DNA from: Chitinophagales bacterium
GTDB taxonomy: Bacteria > Bacteroidota > Bacteroidia > Chitinophagales > Saprospiraceae
Assembly (NCBI GenBank): GCA_013299105.1
Contig: JAAFJY010000032.1
Coordinates: 35,890-99,889 of the forward strand
DNA length: 64,000 bases
Direction of reading: 5' to 3'
The position numbers were made by a program, and so were the translations under genes. Positions 35,901 to 44,309 of this stretch are shown here, in pieces; position 1 is the stretch's first letter, and each line of letters starts with the position of its first letter. Below the pieces are notes generated by a model, which saw only the letters and a program-made list of their open reading frames with translations, was not told the origin of the DNA and made no database searches.

Positions 35901-37305
35901 GGCCCAGACTTACCAAAACGATACGGATACCATCGTGCTATACAAGGCTCAATTGAACATTCGCAACACCTGCGGGCAAAACATCGCCGAGCAGAACATC
36001 CGCATCCGACCCCTGGCCAGGGCTCGAATTGGACTGGATTCGATCACCAATCAATGCTCACCCCTGGCTTTGACTTTGACCAATCGCTCAACGGGCCTGC
36101 CGGAGACCTGCAGCTGGGATTTTGGTGATGGGCAAGGCAGCAACAATTGTCAAAGGATCTTGTGGCATCGTTTTGCTACCGATACGGTGGTCAAAACTTT
36201 TCAACTAGTCCTCAGTACCCGCAATGCCTGTGGCGAAACCCGCGATACTGCCCGCGTGACGGTAAGGCCATCGGGCATCAAGGCTTTTTTCAACCTTGAC
36301 GATTACGAAGTATGCCCCGACCAAACCATCGTGTTTCGGGATGCTTCTACCCCTTTGCCCAGTCGCATTTTGTGGCGTTTTGGCGACGGCAGCAGCTCAG
36401 ACCGCAACAATGCCGAATACCGCTATCGGGTAGCCGATACCAGTTTAACGATCAGTTTATTGGCCTACTCGGCTTGTGGTTACGATAGTTTGACGCGGAA
36501 ACTGAGGATTTCGCCCCGGCCCAAAGTTGATTTTACCCTGCCTGCCATTGCTTGTGCGGGGCAGCAGGTGTCCTTACAAAACCGATCCACCGAGCAAGCC
36601 AGTTTCCGCTGGGATTTCGGCGATGGGCAGGTGGACAGCACTTCTTTTTCCCCTAGGCACCTTTATGCCGAAAATTTGGGCAATCGCAGTGTGCCCATCA
36701 GCCTGCGCATCGTTGATTTTCCCAACGGCTGCGCCAATACTGTGCGAAAAAACCTCAATTTACGAGCCAGGCCACAGGCCAAATTCAGCGTATCGGACAC
36801 GGCTGGTTGTGCACCCTTGCGCTTGGTTTTCCAAAACCAAAGCCGCGATGCCAACCGTTGGTCCTGGGATTTTGGCAATGGTCAGACCTCCAGCCTTGAA
36901 AACCCTGGGATGAGTTTCGATACAGGTTACCACCGGGTTTCGCTGGTCGCCAGCTACGAGGGTGTATGCCTCGATACTTTCAGCTTGGATTCGCGCATTT
37001 TTGCCGACCCTTGCAATGTGTACCTGCCCGATGCTTTTTCGCCCAATAATGATGGCAACAACGATGTGTTTACCCTGTTTAATGGCCCTGGAGCTTTGAA
37101 TCGCATCCTCGATTTCCGTGTTTTCACCCGTTGGGGCGGTATGGTTTATCAAAAACAAAACTTCCCGCCCGACAACCTGAGTGGCTGGGACGGCACCATC
37201 AGCGGCAGGCCAGCCAATCCGGATACCTATGTATATGTAGTCGAGGTTGAACTGATCGGAGGTAAGACCAGGACATTTAAGGGGAGTGTGGCTTTGGTGA
37301 GGTGA
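32977..37305 (+). CDS. Giant PKD-domain adhesin with type IX secretion (gliding-associated) C-terminus
   Basis: About 1442 residues, exported and probably surface-attached. A signal segment (WITLLGLFWQVQGQ) is followed by PKD-type blocks (YRWDFGGGRVF; SWDFGDGQGS; RWDFGDGQVD; SWDFGNGQ). A middle region has three tandem ~150-residue repeats (nucleotides ~33934-34380, 34385-34830 and 34838-35285), each with a D.C..(I/F/L)SY.P.P start and a GG.W.G core. The C-terminus (from ~37015, VYLPDAFSPNNDGNNDVF..GWDGTISG) is the gliding-motility-associated / type B sorting domain. The start is uncertain: no ATG precedes the signal outside the previous gene, so the GTG at 32977 is chosen; GTG 32995 is possible. 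Confidence 0.9.
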   Translation: MPKPHAVHHWRKLTCWITLLGLFWQVQGQTVQVTVLNGSEIRCAVDSVVEIQIKPNPNGNFQSVSISWGDQSPVQMVNAGQNLTIRHTYNNAKLLQKCAYDCAEPIFNGFCYRLTVLADYRDISDENVSKTILFKLPPRPNIKNDAGSTACLNKQIRFSEETCPSNDRDMRYRWDFGGGRVFTTRNPNFAFDQPGMYEVKLSAANFCDSVTTTVNILVVEKTNAALALDSGAIKVADDRYSVCLGGGGRVKFNAGATNNPSTYSWDFSPRSGASWEGRPDGPIAYLNITRAGTYTVTVTTDNACQEPSRKTITLDAKSAATLSLNRQADACETISYTPNPLTNGATYTLDGNAVASFPVSLAPRDAPYIVEAKLSNECGDLSRRDTFSVSTPAPVAILFPLKDTTICRGSGEIALRAQPAGGNWQGQSLVRRGTDVFFNPNTTGDFTLQYQRGGGTCQRSASINIKVENNVALSLDAQNDECAAFSYTPKPLIQGATYRINGQVQSQFPFNAAISDQPYVVQAQLQNACGIQEKTDTFFVRSATAVQINTAPDTLCRGQAEIKLEAMPLGGTWSGTGVQKRGNETFFNPNTAGVFDLHYKIGSGTCTQEASLKMTVQSSTALTLNEQGDECTSLSYSPQPFFSQAEYRINGEVVKNFPVVLPAADRAYVVMAQLKDLCGTQEKVDSFRVSVLSPVRILNPATDTSICQGSGLLPIQVSAAGGRWLNNVEVSAAGNQFQFSPNQAGQNLLIYARGTGTCEQRDSIRVEVQAVDLRVQDQTACFNGPALGLVAQPSGGTWTSSDCPTCIQGDTFLPKNLLDSTKQAINLTYTLKNAIGCSASAPATLNISRPRAVFSIVGNACSDAPLQVDTKAAQVQTLSWQVDGRAVGNPPFRNLAAGQRRITLLAANGTCVDTSSLLINVSSPPPAADFVLDKTEGCAPLVVNFKPQATATNGLVFNWNFGRNTRDTSSLAAPAAQTYQNDTDTIVLYKAQLNIRNTCGQNIAEQNIRIRPLARARIGLDSITNQCSPLALTLTNRSTGLPETCSWDFGDGQGSNNCQRILWHRFATDTVVKTFQLVLSTRNACGETRDTARVTVRPSGIKAFFNLDDYEVCPDQTIVFRDASTPLPSRILWRFGDGSSSDRNNAEYRYRVADTSLTISLLAYSACGYDSLTRKLRISPRPKVDFTLPAIACAGQQVSLQNRSTEQASFRWDFGDGQVDSTSFSPRHLYAENLGNRSVPISLRIVDFPNGCANTVRKNLNLRARPQAKFSVSDTAGCAPLRLVFQNQSRDANRWSWDFGNGQTSSLENPGMSFDTGYHRVSLVASYEGVCLDTFSLDSRIFADPCNVYLPDAFSPNNDGNNDVFTLFNGPGALNRILDFRVFTRWGGMVYQKQNFPPDNLSGWDGTISGRPANPDTYVYVVEVELIGGKTRTFKGSVALVR

Positions 37306-37354
37306 AATTGAGTGTGAAAGAAGAAGAGTTGAAGGGAAGCACACACCCCGCTAG

Positions 37355-37525
37355 TCATATCAAAGTAAACTTGCTGAATTTATTAAAGACCCCATGAAGT
37401 TTGACAATAAGGAGTTTCTTAAAAATGCTCCAAATGACGCTGTAAGGCAGAAAATCATTCAATCAAGTATAAATCACCTCAACAAGGGGATTACACCCTT
37501 TCAAGACAACATTCAAAAATCATAA
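37355..37525 (+). pseudogene. Orphan C-terminal tail of a polymorphic (Rhs-type) toxin
   Basis: An open stretch of 56 codons without an upstream gene body: YQSKLAEFIKDPMKFDNKEF, then NAPNDAVRQKIIQSSINHLN, ending at TAA 37523-37525. From memory this resembles the helical C-terminal tail seen on many Rhs/RHS-like polymorphic toxins (the pattern L..F..DP...DN..FL..AP....RQ.II..RI.HL). A TAG lies directly upstream at 37352-37354, so it is truncated; an internal ATG at 37394 could start a 43-residue peptide. A putative immunity gene starts 13 bases later. Confidence 0.5.
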
Positions 37526-37538
37526 ACGGACACTAACC

Positions 37539-37832
37539 ATGAAAGTCAACGTTGAAATGATAGAAAGAATAGCCATTCTTTTACTTTCTAAACTTCGAGA
37601 AAGTAAGGGAAGTGAGATAGACCTAAAAAATGATTTTTATTGGGCTATTTCTTCGGAGGATTTGTACAATCCTTATGTGGAACCTAAAAGTATTACATTA
37701 GGCCAACTGTCGGATGATATTGAAGAATTAAGCCGACTTGAAGGTTCTGATGATACAGCGATCACCTATGATCTAAAGCGACTTTCAACAATTTTAGAGG
37801 CATTAAGCAATGAAAATCCATTTGCCTTCTAA
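37539..37832 (+). CDS. Putative immunity protein of an Rhs-type toxin remnant
   Basis: A 97-residue acidic, mostly helical protein (ATG 37539; MERIAILLLSKLRE-like start, then SDDIEELSRLEGSDDTAITYDLKRLSTILEALS). I recognise no named family. Position supports the immunity call: it lies between an orphan toxin tail and an Rhs core remnant, is acidic, and is clearly AT-richer than its surroundings, as typical of exchangeable toxin/immunity tips. Confidence 0.5.
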   Translation: MKVNVEMIERIAILLLSKLRESKGSEIDLKNDFYWAISSEDLYNPYVEPKSITLGQLSDDIEELSRLEGSDDTAITYDLKRLSTILEALSNENPFAF

Positions 37833-38120
37833 TGTTGTGTAACCTTCGGCCTGACCATGGACGGCCCCTGGCTCAACGACCTCACTGCCCGCTACAACCG
37901 CTACAAATTCAACGGCATCGAGCGTGTCCCCGATTTTGGACTTAATATGGACTTGGCCCCCTTCCGCTCTTACGATCCCGCCATCGGGCGCTGGTGGCAG
38001 GCCGATCCCATCGCCAAAGCCTGGGAAAGCCCCTATGCGGCCATGTTCAATAGCCCTTTGAATTGGGCGGATGGGATGGGGAATAATAGGGCCCAAATGT
38101 GCTTAGGAATTATGATTTAA
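37833..38120 (+). pseudogene. Rhs repeat-associated core fragment
   Basis: From the base after the immunity stop, an open frame encodes FGLTMDGPWLNDLTA, YKFNGIERVPDFGLNM, RSYDPAIGRWWQADPIAKAW and SPYAAMFNSPLNWADGMGN. This matches the Rhs-associated core (YxYNGKE.., YDP.(L/I)GRW...DP, SPY.Y..NNP). The N-terminal repeats are missing and a short unrelated tail (NRAQMCLGIMI) ends it, so it is a core remnant that once joined to another toxin tip. It is GC-rich, in contrast to the immunity gene. Confidence 0.75.
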
Positions 38121-38612
38121 CACCCCAATCACATCCTGCATCGTGTAACCCCGGCCTTCAGTCTGGGGACTAAGAGCACCCTCTCCATCCCATCCAGTTC
38201 ATCTATCTGGCAGTTACATCAAAAAATCATCAACCTATTGCAATTGTAACCCAAAGACTATGCATTTGAATCACTTACCTTCTGAAAACTTCGGAGAAGT
38301 TTCCGTAGCTGAGAATTTCGTAATTTTCATGGTGAATATGAAGCGTTGGTAGTGCTACAGATGTAAGGCTAATTTATGCGATTTGTAAGGCTATTTCAAG
38401 GGGTTTCAGCGCAAATCAGCATTACATTTGAATGATTACCAAAAATTAAATTTCGTTTCAATCGATATAATGAGTTCAAACAAAATAAAAGCAGGTTTTT
38501 ACTTCATTTTCTTATTTTTTATTTACGCAAAACGTCAGCTTGACCAAAAAAGAAACAAAAAAGCCAAGGGCTGTGAAAAAGCTTGACTTTTACAGCTGAT
38601 TGGAGCCGCACC

Positions 38613-38660
38613 CTTGCATGGTGTTGACCAAAACAAGAATTAGAAAGAATTAGAGAATTG
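38613..38660 (-). repeat. Family 5 repeat, inverted copy 3
   Basis: On the minus strand: CAATTCTCTAATTCTTTCTA, then TTGTTTTGGTCAACACCATG and CAAG, closely matching 14436-14483. Confidence 0.65.
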
Positions 38661-38769
38661 TTACGCTTTGCGTGAGCGCGTGACACACACAGTCTAAGGG
38701 GAGATTATAAAGGCGCAACTGGGTAGAATTTTCACCAAGAATATAGACAGTTAACTCGTTTCCAGCCCA

Positions 38770-38933
38770 CTAGTGGTACGAATTACAAATACCCCTAGGC
38801 TGCAGGCAGGCTATTTGGCTTTGTAGCAAGGCGAGAGGGGGGAAAATAGTGGACTATTTGACCGCCGAACAACGCAGCTACGGAGACAAAGAGCCCCTGG
38901 AACTTGAGGCAGATTTACAATTGGGACCACTAG
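38770..38933 (+). repeat. CTAG-bounded nested-palindrome repeat, family 1, copy R3
   Basis: A 164-bp copy from CTAGTGGTACGAATTAC to GGGACCACTAG. Inner AAATAGTGGACTATTT and middle arms GGCTATTTGGCTTTGTAGC / GCTACGGAGACAAAGAGCC are retained. It lies 124 bases upstream of the SpoIIM-domain gene. Confidence 0.85.
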
Positions 38934-39056
38934 GTTTTACCCCAATAAATCAGGTTTATTTACGAAAAAAGAACTGTGTGCCTATGTCGGCATCCTGATA
39001 CCCTTGCACCATTCAAAAAAAAGAACTATTTAGCAGGGTAAACCAACCTGAATCCC

Positions 39057-40904
39057 ATGCGTGAAACCCAATTCATAGCACAAAACCAGGAAAAGTGGCG
39101 TCAGTTTGAGGCATCCCTCAATGACAACTCGGACAAAGACCCCGATCAGCTCAATGACATGTTCATTCAGGTCACGGACGACCTGTCCTATTCGCGCACT
39201 TTTTATCCCAATCGCTCCGTCCGGGTTTACCTCAATGACCTGGCACAACGGGTTTTTCACTACGTACACAAAAGCCACAAGTCGCCCTGGAAAGCATTTG
39301 GCCTGTTTTGGACCGAAGAGTTGCCACAGTTGTATTACGAAGCCCGGCGCGACATGCTCATTTCTTTGTTTGTGTTTTTGTTGGCCATGGGCATCGGTAT
39401 TTTATCGAGCTACATGGACCCCGAATTTCCAGTCCAGATCTTGGGTCAGACCTACATTGACATGACCGAGGAAAACATCCGCACGGGTGATCCGATGGCC
39501 GTGTACAAAGAAAAAGGCATGTTCGACATGTCGTTGGCGATCACCTTAAACAACCTGCAAGTGGCCCTCCTCACTTTTGTCAGTGGCATTTTTTATGCGC
39601 TAGGCTCAATTTTGGTATTGCTCTTCAATGGCGTGATGGTTGGCGCTTTCCAGTATTTTTTTGTGGAAAAAGGCCTATTTTTGGAGTCTTTCCTTACCAT
39701 TTGGGTACATGGTTCCATTGAAATTCCCTGCATTGTGGTGGCTGGTGCTGCGGGCATCACGATGGGACGGGGGCTGGCTTTTCCAGGCACTTATTCCCGC
39801 ACCAGGGCTTTTCAAATCTCTTCGCGTCGCGGGATGAAAATGATGGTAGGTCTTGCTCCACTGATCATTATGGCTGGATTCATTGAGGGCTACCTGACCC
39901 GACACACCGAAGCGCCAGATGCGGTTCGGGCCACCTTCATCACCTTGTGTTTTCTGATGGTGGGCTTCTACTTTGTTTTTTACCCCTTTCGCAAAGCCAG
40001 CTTGGGTTTCAAGCAGTCCATCCAAGATCCCGAACCCGCACCGGAATTGACACAGCCTTTCAAGTACAATGTGATCATGGAAAATGGGGAAATTTTTACC
40101 GAAACCTTTCGCTTTTTTCGACGGTACTTGCGGCCTATTCTGGCCTATGTGACCTTGACTACCGCCATTTATACCTTCATCGTATTTTTTTTTACCCCGG
40201 TAAAGCCCGATCAGCTGTTTTTTTTCAGCAGTGATCCTTTTGCCATCTTGGGTGATGTGGAGCAGTTTTTTTTCAATCCACAGATCAAGTCCTTGTGGCT
40301 CATTAGCCTGTTTTGCTTGTCCTTACTCTGTGCACAAGTCAATCGGCTGATGCTGCGCGACGAAGACCCTGAGCAACTGCGCACTTGGTCTTTGCATTGG
40401 GGACGCTGCATTTTTGGAGCGGGCTTTCTGCTGTTATGGATTTATCTGCCAGTGGGGCTTACGATTCTTGCTGCGCCGATTACTTTTGCATTCGCCTTGT
40501 CCTGGAATTACATCCAACAGGTTGAAACCACCAATCCGCTCAATGCCTTTGTCCGGGTATTCAACTTGCTGATGCCGCGTTTTGGCAAAATGATGGCGCT
40601 GGGAGTGATCTTAATTATGCTCAATAGCTTTTTTCTTATGGTGCTCAGTTCGGGCGTTTTGCAATTTATGTTGGGCGTGGTGCAATGGTTGGTCAATCTC
40701 AACGAAGAGCAAGCGGTCCAGGTTTCCATTTGGGTCAATACTGGGCTTACTTTCTTTTTGATGCAAGTAATCGTGGCCCTTTATGCCATCGCCATGGGCT
40801 TTTTGTACTATACCCTGGCCGAAATGGAGGGCGCAGGTGGTTTGTGGCAAAAAGCACATTCCATTGGCTTGCAGGAACGAATCAGAGGTTTGGAACGTGA
40901 ATAA
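39057..40904 (+). CDS. SpoIIM-domain multi-pass membrane protein
   Basis: A 615-residue protein. A soluble N-terminal helical part (~1-95, FIAQNQEKWRQFEASL) precedes a SpoIIM-type membrane domain (~100-315, with NNLQVALLTFVSGIFYALGS and VHGSIEIPCIVVAGAAG). A second, less conserved set of about five membrane helices (~350-590) follows. It opens the cluster of SpoIIM, DUF4129, DUF4350, MoxR and DUF58 genes. In relatives these sit together and are thought to form an envelope-linked MoxR/vWA-type assembly. It ends seven bases before the next ATG. Confidence 0.85.
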   Translation: MRETQFIAQNQEKWRQFEASLNDNSDKDPDQLNDMFIQVTDDLSYSRTFYPNRSVRVYLNDLAQRVFHYVHKSHKSPWKAFGLFWTEELPQLYYEARRDMLISLFVFLLAMGIGILSSYMDPEFPVQILGQTYIDMTEENIRTGDPMAVYKEKGMFDMSLAITLNNLQVALLTFVSGIFYALGSILVLLFNGVMVGAFQYFFVEKGLFLESFLTIWVHGSIEIPCIVVAGAAGITMGRGLAFPGTYSRTRAFQISSRRGMKMMVGLAPLIIMAGFIEGYLTRHTEAPDAVRATFITLCFLMVGFYFVFYPFRKASLGFKQSIQDPEPAPELTQPFKYNVIMENGEIFTETFRFFRRYLRPILAYVTLTTAIYTFIVFFFTPVKPDQLFFFSSDPFAILGDVEQFFFNPQIKSLWLISLFCLSLLCAQVNRLMLRDEDPEQLRTWSLHWGRCIFGAGFLLLWIYLPVGLTILAAPITFAFALSWNYIQQVETTNPLNAFVRVFNLLMPRFGKMMALGVILIMLNSFFLMVLSSGVLQFMLGVVQWLVNLNEEQAVQVSIWVNTGLTFFLMQVIVALYAIAMGFLYYTLAEMEGAGGLWQKAHSIGLQERIRGLERE

Positions 40905-40910
40905 AAAAAT

Positions 40911-41666
40911 ATGAAATTTCACCGCTACATTTTATATTTCACTTTACTTGTTTTGCCCTTCAACCAGCTTGTGGCGCAAGATGAGACCGAATATTATGGT
41001 GAAAACTACGAAGAAGAAGCTTATTTGTCGGAATCCATCGAGCCGCAGGATTATGAGAAAAAGGGCTGGGAAAAAATCACCGAAGGGCTGGATTACCATG
41101 TAGAAAAGCCCAAAGAAAAAAAGAAAGCAAAACAAAGCAACCCCTATAGCGGCCCCGATTTGGCCTGGATGGGACCTTACATTGCTGCTTTTTTTAAAAT
41201 TCTGGCGGTAATGGCAGTGGTTTTTCTGCTGGGGTTCATCTTGAGGTCCTATTTTTTGGCCCCCAAAAATCGGCAGGTTGATGCCATTGAATTGGCTGCC
41301 ATTACCCTGGATAATCTGGAAGAAAACCTCGAACAGGCCGAGTTGGCCCCCTTTCTCCAGCACTCTTTAAGCCAAAAAGATTACCAAGTAGCCGTTAGGC
41401 TTTACTATCTGGACGCGCTCAAGCAACTCTCGCAACGGCGCATGATTTTTTGGCGAAAAAATAAAACCAACCGCGATTACCTGCGCGAAATGTTGGGGCA
41501 AAAAGAGCAGCCTACTTTTCGGGAACTGACCCTGATCTTTGAACGGGTACGCTACGGGGAGCTGCAGTTAAACGAATATGAGTTTGCCTTGATCGAGCCC
41601 CAGTTCCAGGCCTTTTTGCAGGCCATCAAGCGCATTCCAGTACCCCTAAACCCCAACATGGTATGA
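40911..41666 (+). CDS. DUF4129-like membrane protein
   Basis: A 251-residue protein with a signal peptide (~1-22, LVAQ), an acidic Glu/Tyr-rich exported segment and a basic KEKKKAKQ patch. One membrane helix (~87-111) and a cytoplasmic C-terminal DUF4129-type domain (DYQVAVRLYYLDALKQLSQR, FRELTLIFERVRYGE) complete it. DUF4129 is often fused to transglutaminase-like domains, but not here. The last four bases overlap the next start (ATGA), so translation is coupled. Confidence 0.78.
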   Translation: MKFHRYILYFTLLVLPFNQLVAQDETEYYGENYEEEAYLSESIEPQDYEKKGWEKITEGLDYHVEKPKEKKKAKQSNPYSGPDLAWMGPYIAAFFKILAVMAVVFLLGFILRSYFLAPKNRQVDAIELAAITLDNLEENLEQAELAPFLQHSLSQKDYQVAVRLYYLDALKQLSQRRMIFWRKNKTNRDYLREMLGQKEQPTFRELTLIFERVRYGELQLNEYEFALIEPQFQAFLQAIKRIPVPLNPNMV

Positions 41667-42946
41667 AAAACAAGCGCTTCTGGCCCATCCTATTGGGCTT
41701 GGTATTGCTGGGGCTTGCGGTTTACCTGGTTTGGAATTACCAAGGCAAAAACTACACCTGGCAGGAAAATTACAAGGACGACAACAGAGGCCCATATGGC
41801 ACTTTTGTGGCGTTCAACCTGCTGAAGTCAGGCTTATCAACGAAACAGGTCAAACTTATTCAGCAAAATCTGCCTGCCCAATTGCCTGCAAATCCCAAGG
41901 AGCGCAGCAATTATGTATTCATCGGCGATGGACAATTCCTCGACTCTGCGGACGTAAAACAGTTGCTCAAATTTGTCAAAAATGGCAACAATGCTTTCAT
42001 TGCCAGCCAGGTGATCCCTTTTAACCTGATGTTCGATCTTTATTACGACGAATGCGATGATGCTCCCTGGAATGGCTTAAAATCACTCAGCGATACTTCG
42101 GTTTATGCCAATTTTCGGCATCCGCAATTGAAAATGGAACAAGGGACAAAATTCACCTACCGGATCAAAGCCTTGAAACAGGGTTATTATTGGGACTATT
42201 TTGACAACGACAACCTCTGCGTAAAATCGGAAAGCCCCTTGATACCATTGGGTTCATTTGGAAAAGACAGGGTAAATTTTGTCAAGATCAACTACGGCAA
42301 GGGCAGTTTCTACCTGCACAGTAACCCCATCATGTTCAGCAACTTGGCAATGATCAAGCCTGGTGGGCGCGAATACAGCGAACGGGCTTTTGCCCATTTG
42401 CCTCCAGGACCATTGTATTGGGATCGCTACAGCAAGGTGCAAGAAGAAGTAGCCCAAAATCTCAACAATGGTGGAGGCGGACTCAGCCGCAGGCTCAGCG
42501 ACAAGAGCCCACTCAGCTACATTTTGGGGCAGCCACCATTGGCTTGGGCTTGGTATGTAGTGGTAGCCATTGCACTGCTGTTTTTATTGTTTCGGGTAAA
42601 AAGGCAACAAAGGATGATCCCAGTTTTGCCCAGCAACAAAAATACTTCCCTGGATTTCATCCTCAGTATCGGACGTTTGTACTTTTTGCAAAACAACCAC
42701 CAGCAATTGGCCGTGCAAAAAATGAAACTTCTTTTACAGTTCATCCGCGAGCGCTATGCCCTGCAAACCCGGGACCTAGACCAGGGCTTTGTGAATCTCT
42801 TGAGCAACAAATCGGGGGTGAGCGAAGGGCTTATTTTGAGCATCGTGAATACCTATCGGGCCGTGGAGCACGCTTCGAGTATCCACGAGCAAACCCTGAT
42901 CGACTTTCACCGCAACATCGAGTCATTTTATAAATCTTGTAAATAG
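41663..42946 (+). CDS. DUF4350-type membrane protein
   Basis: A 427-residue protein with membrane helices at ~5-24 and ~293-312. Between them is an extracytoplasmic DUF4350-like domain: NRGPYGTFVAFNLLKSGL, YVFIGDGQFLDSADVKQLLKFVKNGNNAFIAS, and YGKGSFYLHSNPIMFSNLAM. The C-terminal cytoplasmic helical region (~325-427) contains GRLYFLQNNHQQLAVQKMKLL. The middle domain resembles glutamine-amidotransferase-like folds without catalytic residues. Fully embedded in the cluster. Confidence 0.78.
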   Translation: MKNKRFWPILLGLVLLGLAVYLVWNYQGKNYTWQENYKDDNRGPYGTFVAFNLLKSGLSTKQVKLIQQNLPAQLPANPKERSNYVFIGDGQFLDSADVKQLLKFVKNGNNAFIASQVIPFNLMFDLYYDECDDAPWNGLKSLSDTSVYANFRHPQLKMEQGTKFTYRIKALKQGYYWDYFDNDNLCVKSESPLIPLGSFGKDRVNFVKINYGKGSFYLHSNPIMFSNLAMIKPGGREYSERAFAHLPPGPLYWDRYSKVQEEVAQNLNNGGGGLSRRLSDKSPLSYILGQPPLAWAWYVVVAIALLFLLFRVKRQQRMIPVLPSNKNTSLDFILSIGRLYFLQNNHQQLAVQKMKLLLQFIRERYALQTRDLDQGFVNLLSNKSGVSEGLILSIVNTYRAVEHASSIHEQTLIDFHRNIESFYKSCK

Positions 42947-42954
42947 GCACATTT

Positions 42955-44031
42955 ATGCATCCAGAAAACCCAGACCTACCTAAGCAAAGCGAGGATTTGA
43001 ACGAAACAAGCTGGAAGGAACCAGCCTCGGACGAGCCCCAGTCAATACCTCAAGCTGATGCCAACTGGGGGCAAAACCGCCTGAATCTGAGCAAGGTTCA
43101 AAACGCGGTCGATGCCGTACGCCTGGAACTGGGCAAGGTCATCATCGGCCAACACGAGTTTGTAGATTTGCTACTGGTAGCCATCTTGGCCGACGGGCAC
43201 GTGCTGGTGGAGGGAGTGCCTGGCATTGCCAAAACCTTGACCTCAAAATTGCTGGCCCAAACCCTGGATGTGGAATTTTCACGCATTCAATTCACCCCCG
43301 ACCTGATGCCTAGCGATGTGATCGGCACCACAGTTTTCAACCCCAAAACCACCGAGTTTAACTTTAAATATGGCCCAATTTTTGCCAATGTGGTGCTGAT
43401 TGACGAGATCAACCGCTCGCCTGCCAAAACCCAAGCGGCCTTGTTTGAGGTGATGGAAGAAACTCAAGTCACTGTGGATGGCATCACTTACCCGCTGGAG
43501 CATCCATTTTTGGTGATCGCCACCCAAAACCCCATTGAGCAAGAAGGCACTTATAAATTGCCAGAAGCTCAATTGGACCGTTTTTTGCTCAAAATCAACA
43601 TCGAATATCCCAAGCTAGAGGAAGAACAGCAGATTTTGCGCCGTTTCCGCAGCGGTTTCAGGGTGGATATCAAAAAAGAAGTGTCTAAAATACTAGACGC
43701 CAAAGCTGTTAAAGAGTGCCGCCATTTGGTAGAACAAGTACTGGTGCAAGACAGCTTGCTCGATTACATTGCAGCCATTGTGAGCCAAACCCGCACCCAC
43801 GGCGACTTGTTTCTAGGGGCCTCACCACGGGCTTCGCTGGCGATCATGCGTTGCGCCAAAGCCCTTGCTGCGATCAATGGTCGTGATTTTGTGACCCCCG
43901 ATGACATCCAGTACGTGGCATATCCGGTGCTCAATCACCGCATCATCTTGCAGCCTGAGCGCGAGATGGAAGGATTCCGTACCGAGGACGTGATCAAGGA
44001 TATTTTGCAAAAAATTGAAGTACCACGATAA
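42955..44031 (+). CDS. MoxR-family AAA+ ATPase
   Basis: A 358-residue chaperone-like ATPase. A 40-residue polar extension precedes the AAA core: Walker A GVPGIAKT (87-94), RIQFTPDLMPSDVIG, Walker B VVLIDEINRSPAK, sensor region VIATQNPIEQEGTYKLPEAQLDRF and the lid domain (GASPRASLAIMRCAKALAAINGRDFVTPDDI). MoxR proteins remodel or activate partner complexes, commonly together with DUF58/vWA proteins. It lies 8 bases after the DUF4350 gene. The DUF58 gene follows only after a 278-base gap holding a family 2 repeat. Confidence 0.93.
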   Translation: MHPENPDLPKQSEDLNETSWKEPASDEPQSIPQADANWGQNRLNLSKVQNAVDAVRLELGKVIIGQHEFVDLLLVAILADGHVLVEGVPGIAKTLTSKLLAQTLDVEFSRIQFTPDLMPSDVIGTTVFNPKTTEFNFKYGPIFANVVLIDEINRSPAKTQAALFEVMEETQVTVDGITYPLEHPFLVIATQNPIEQEGTYKLPEAQLDRFLLKINIEYPKLEEEQQILRRFRSGFRVDIKKEVSKILDAKAVKECRHLVEQVLVQDSLLDYIAAIVSQTRTHGDLFLGASPRASLAIMRCAKALAAINGRDFVTPDDIQYVAYPVLNHRIILQPEREMEGFRTEDVIKDILQKIEVPR

Positions 44032-44102
44032 GAGTTGAGAAGTTGAGGAGTTGAGCAGATGGACGGATGAAAGTCGCTGAATTCTCTTGTTGTGATCAAA
44101 AT

Positions 44103-44257
44103 CTAGCGCATTGAGAACGAAATAATAAACCATTATCGCTAGTCCCACGTCTCCAGACGGGGACTGCCCTGATGCGCGTCTCCTGACGCATTGGCGAGCT
44201 GGAATCATGCATTAATGCACTTTAAATGGGTGCTTAATTTCGTTCCTGGACCACTAG
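44103..44257 (+). repeat. Family 2 repeat (155 bp), copy 2, inside the MoxR-DUF58 gap
   Basis: Starts CTAGCGCATTGAGAACG and ends CCTGGACCACTAG. GAACGAAATAATAAACCAT is complementary to ATGGGTGCTTAATTTCGTTC. The sequence closely matches 14959-15111, including the two GTCTCC(T/A)GAC units. Confidence 0.85.
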
Positions 44258-44309
44258 CGCTCCAAATAGCTCAAAACTTGCCTGCGAGCCCTAACTCATA
44301 ACTCACAAC

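Larger units (their letters stand above)
38121..39056. other. Non-coding spacer (about 0.9 kb) with repeats
   Basis: No gene is seen. It contains a short hairpin TCTGAAAACTTCGGAGAAG at ~38281, a motif that recurs at ~63157, plus the listed family 5 and family 1 copies. Confidence 0.5.
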
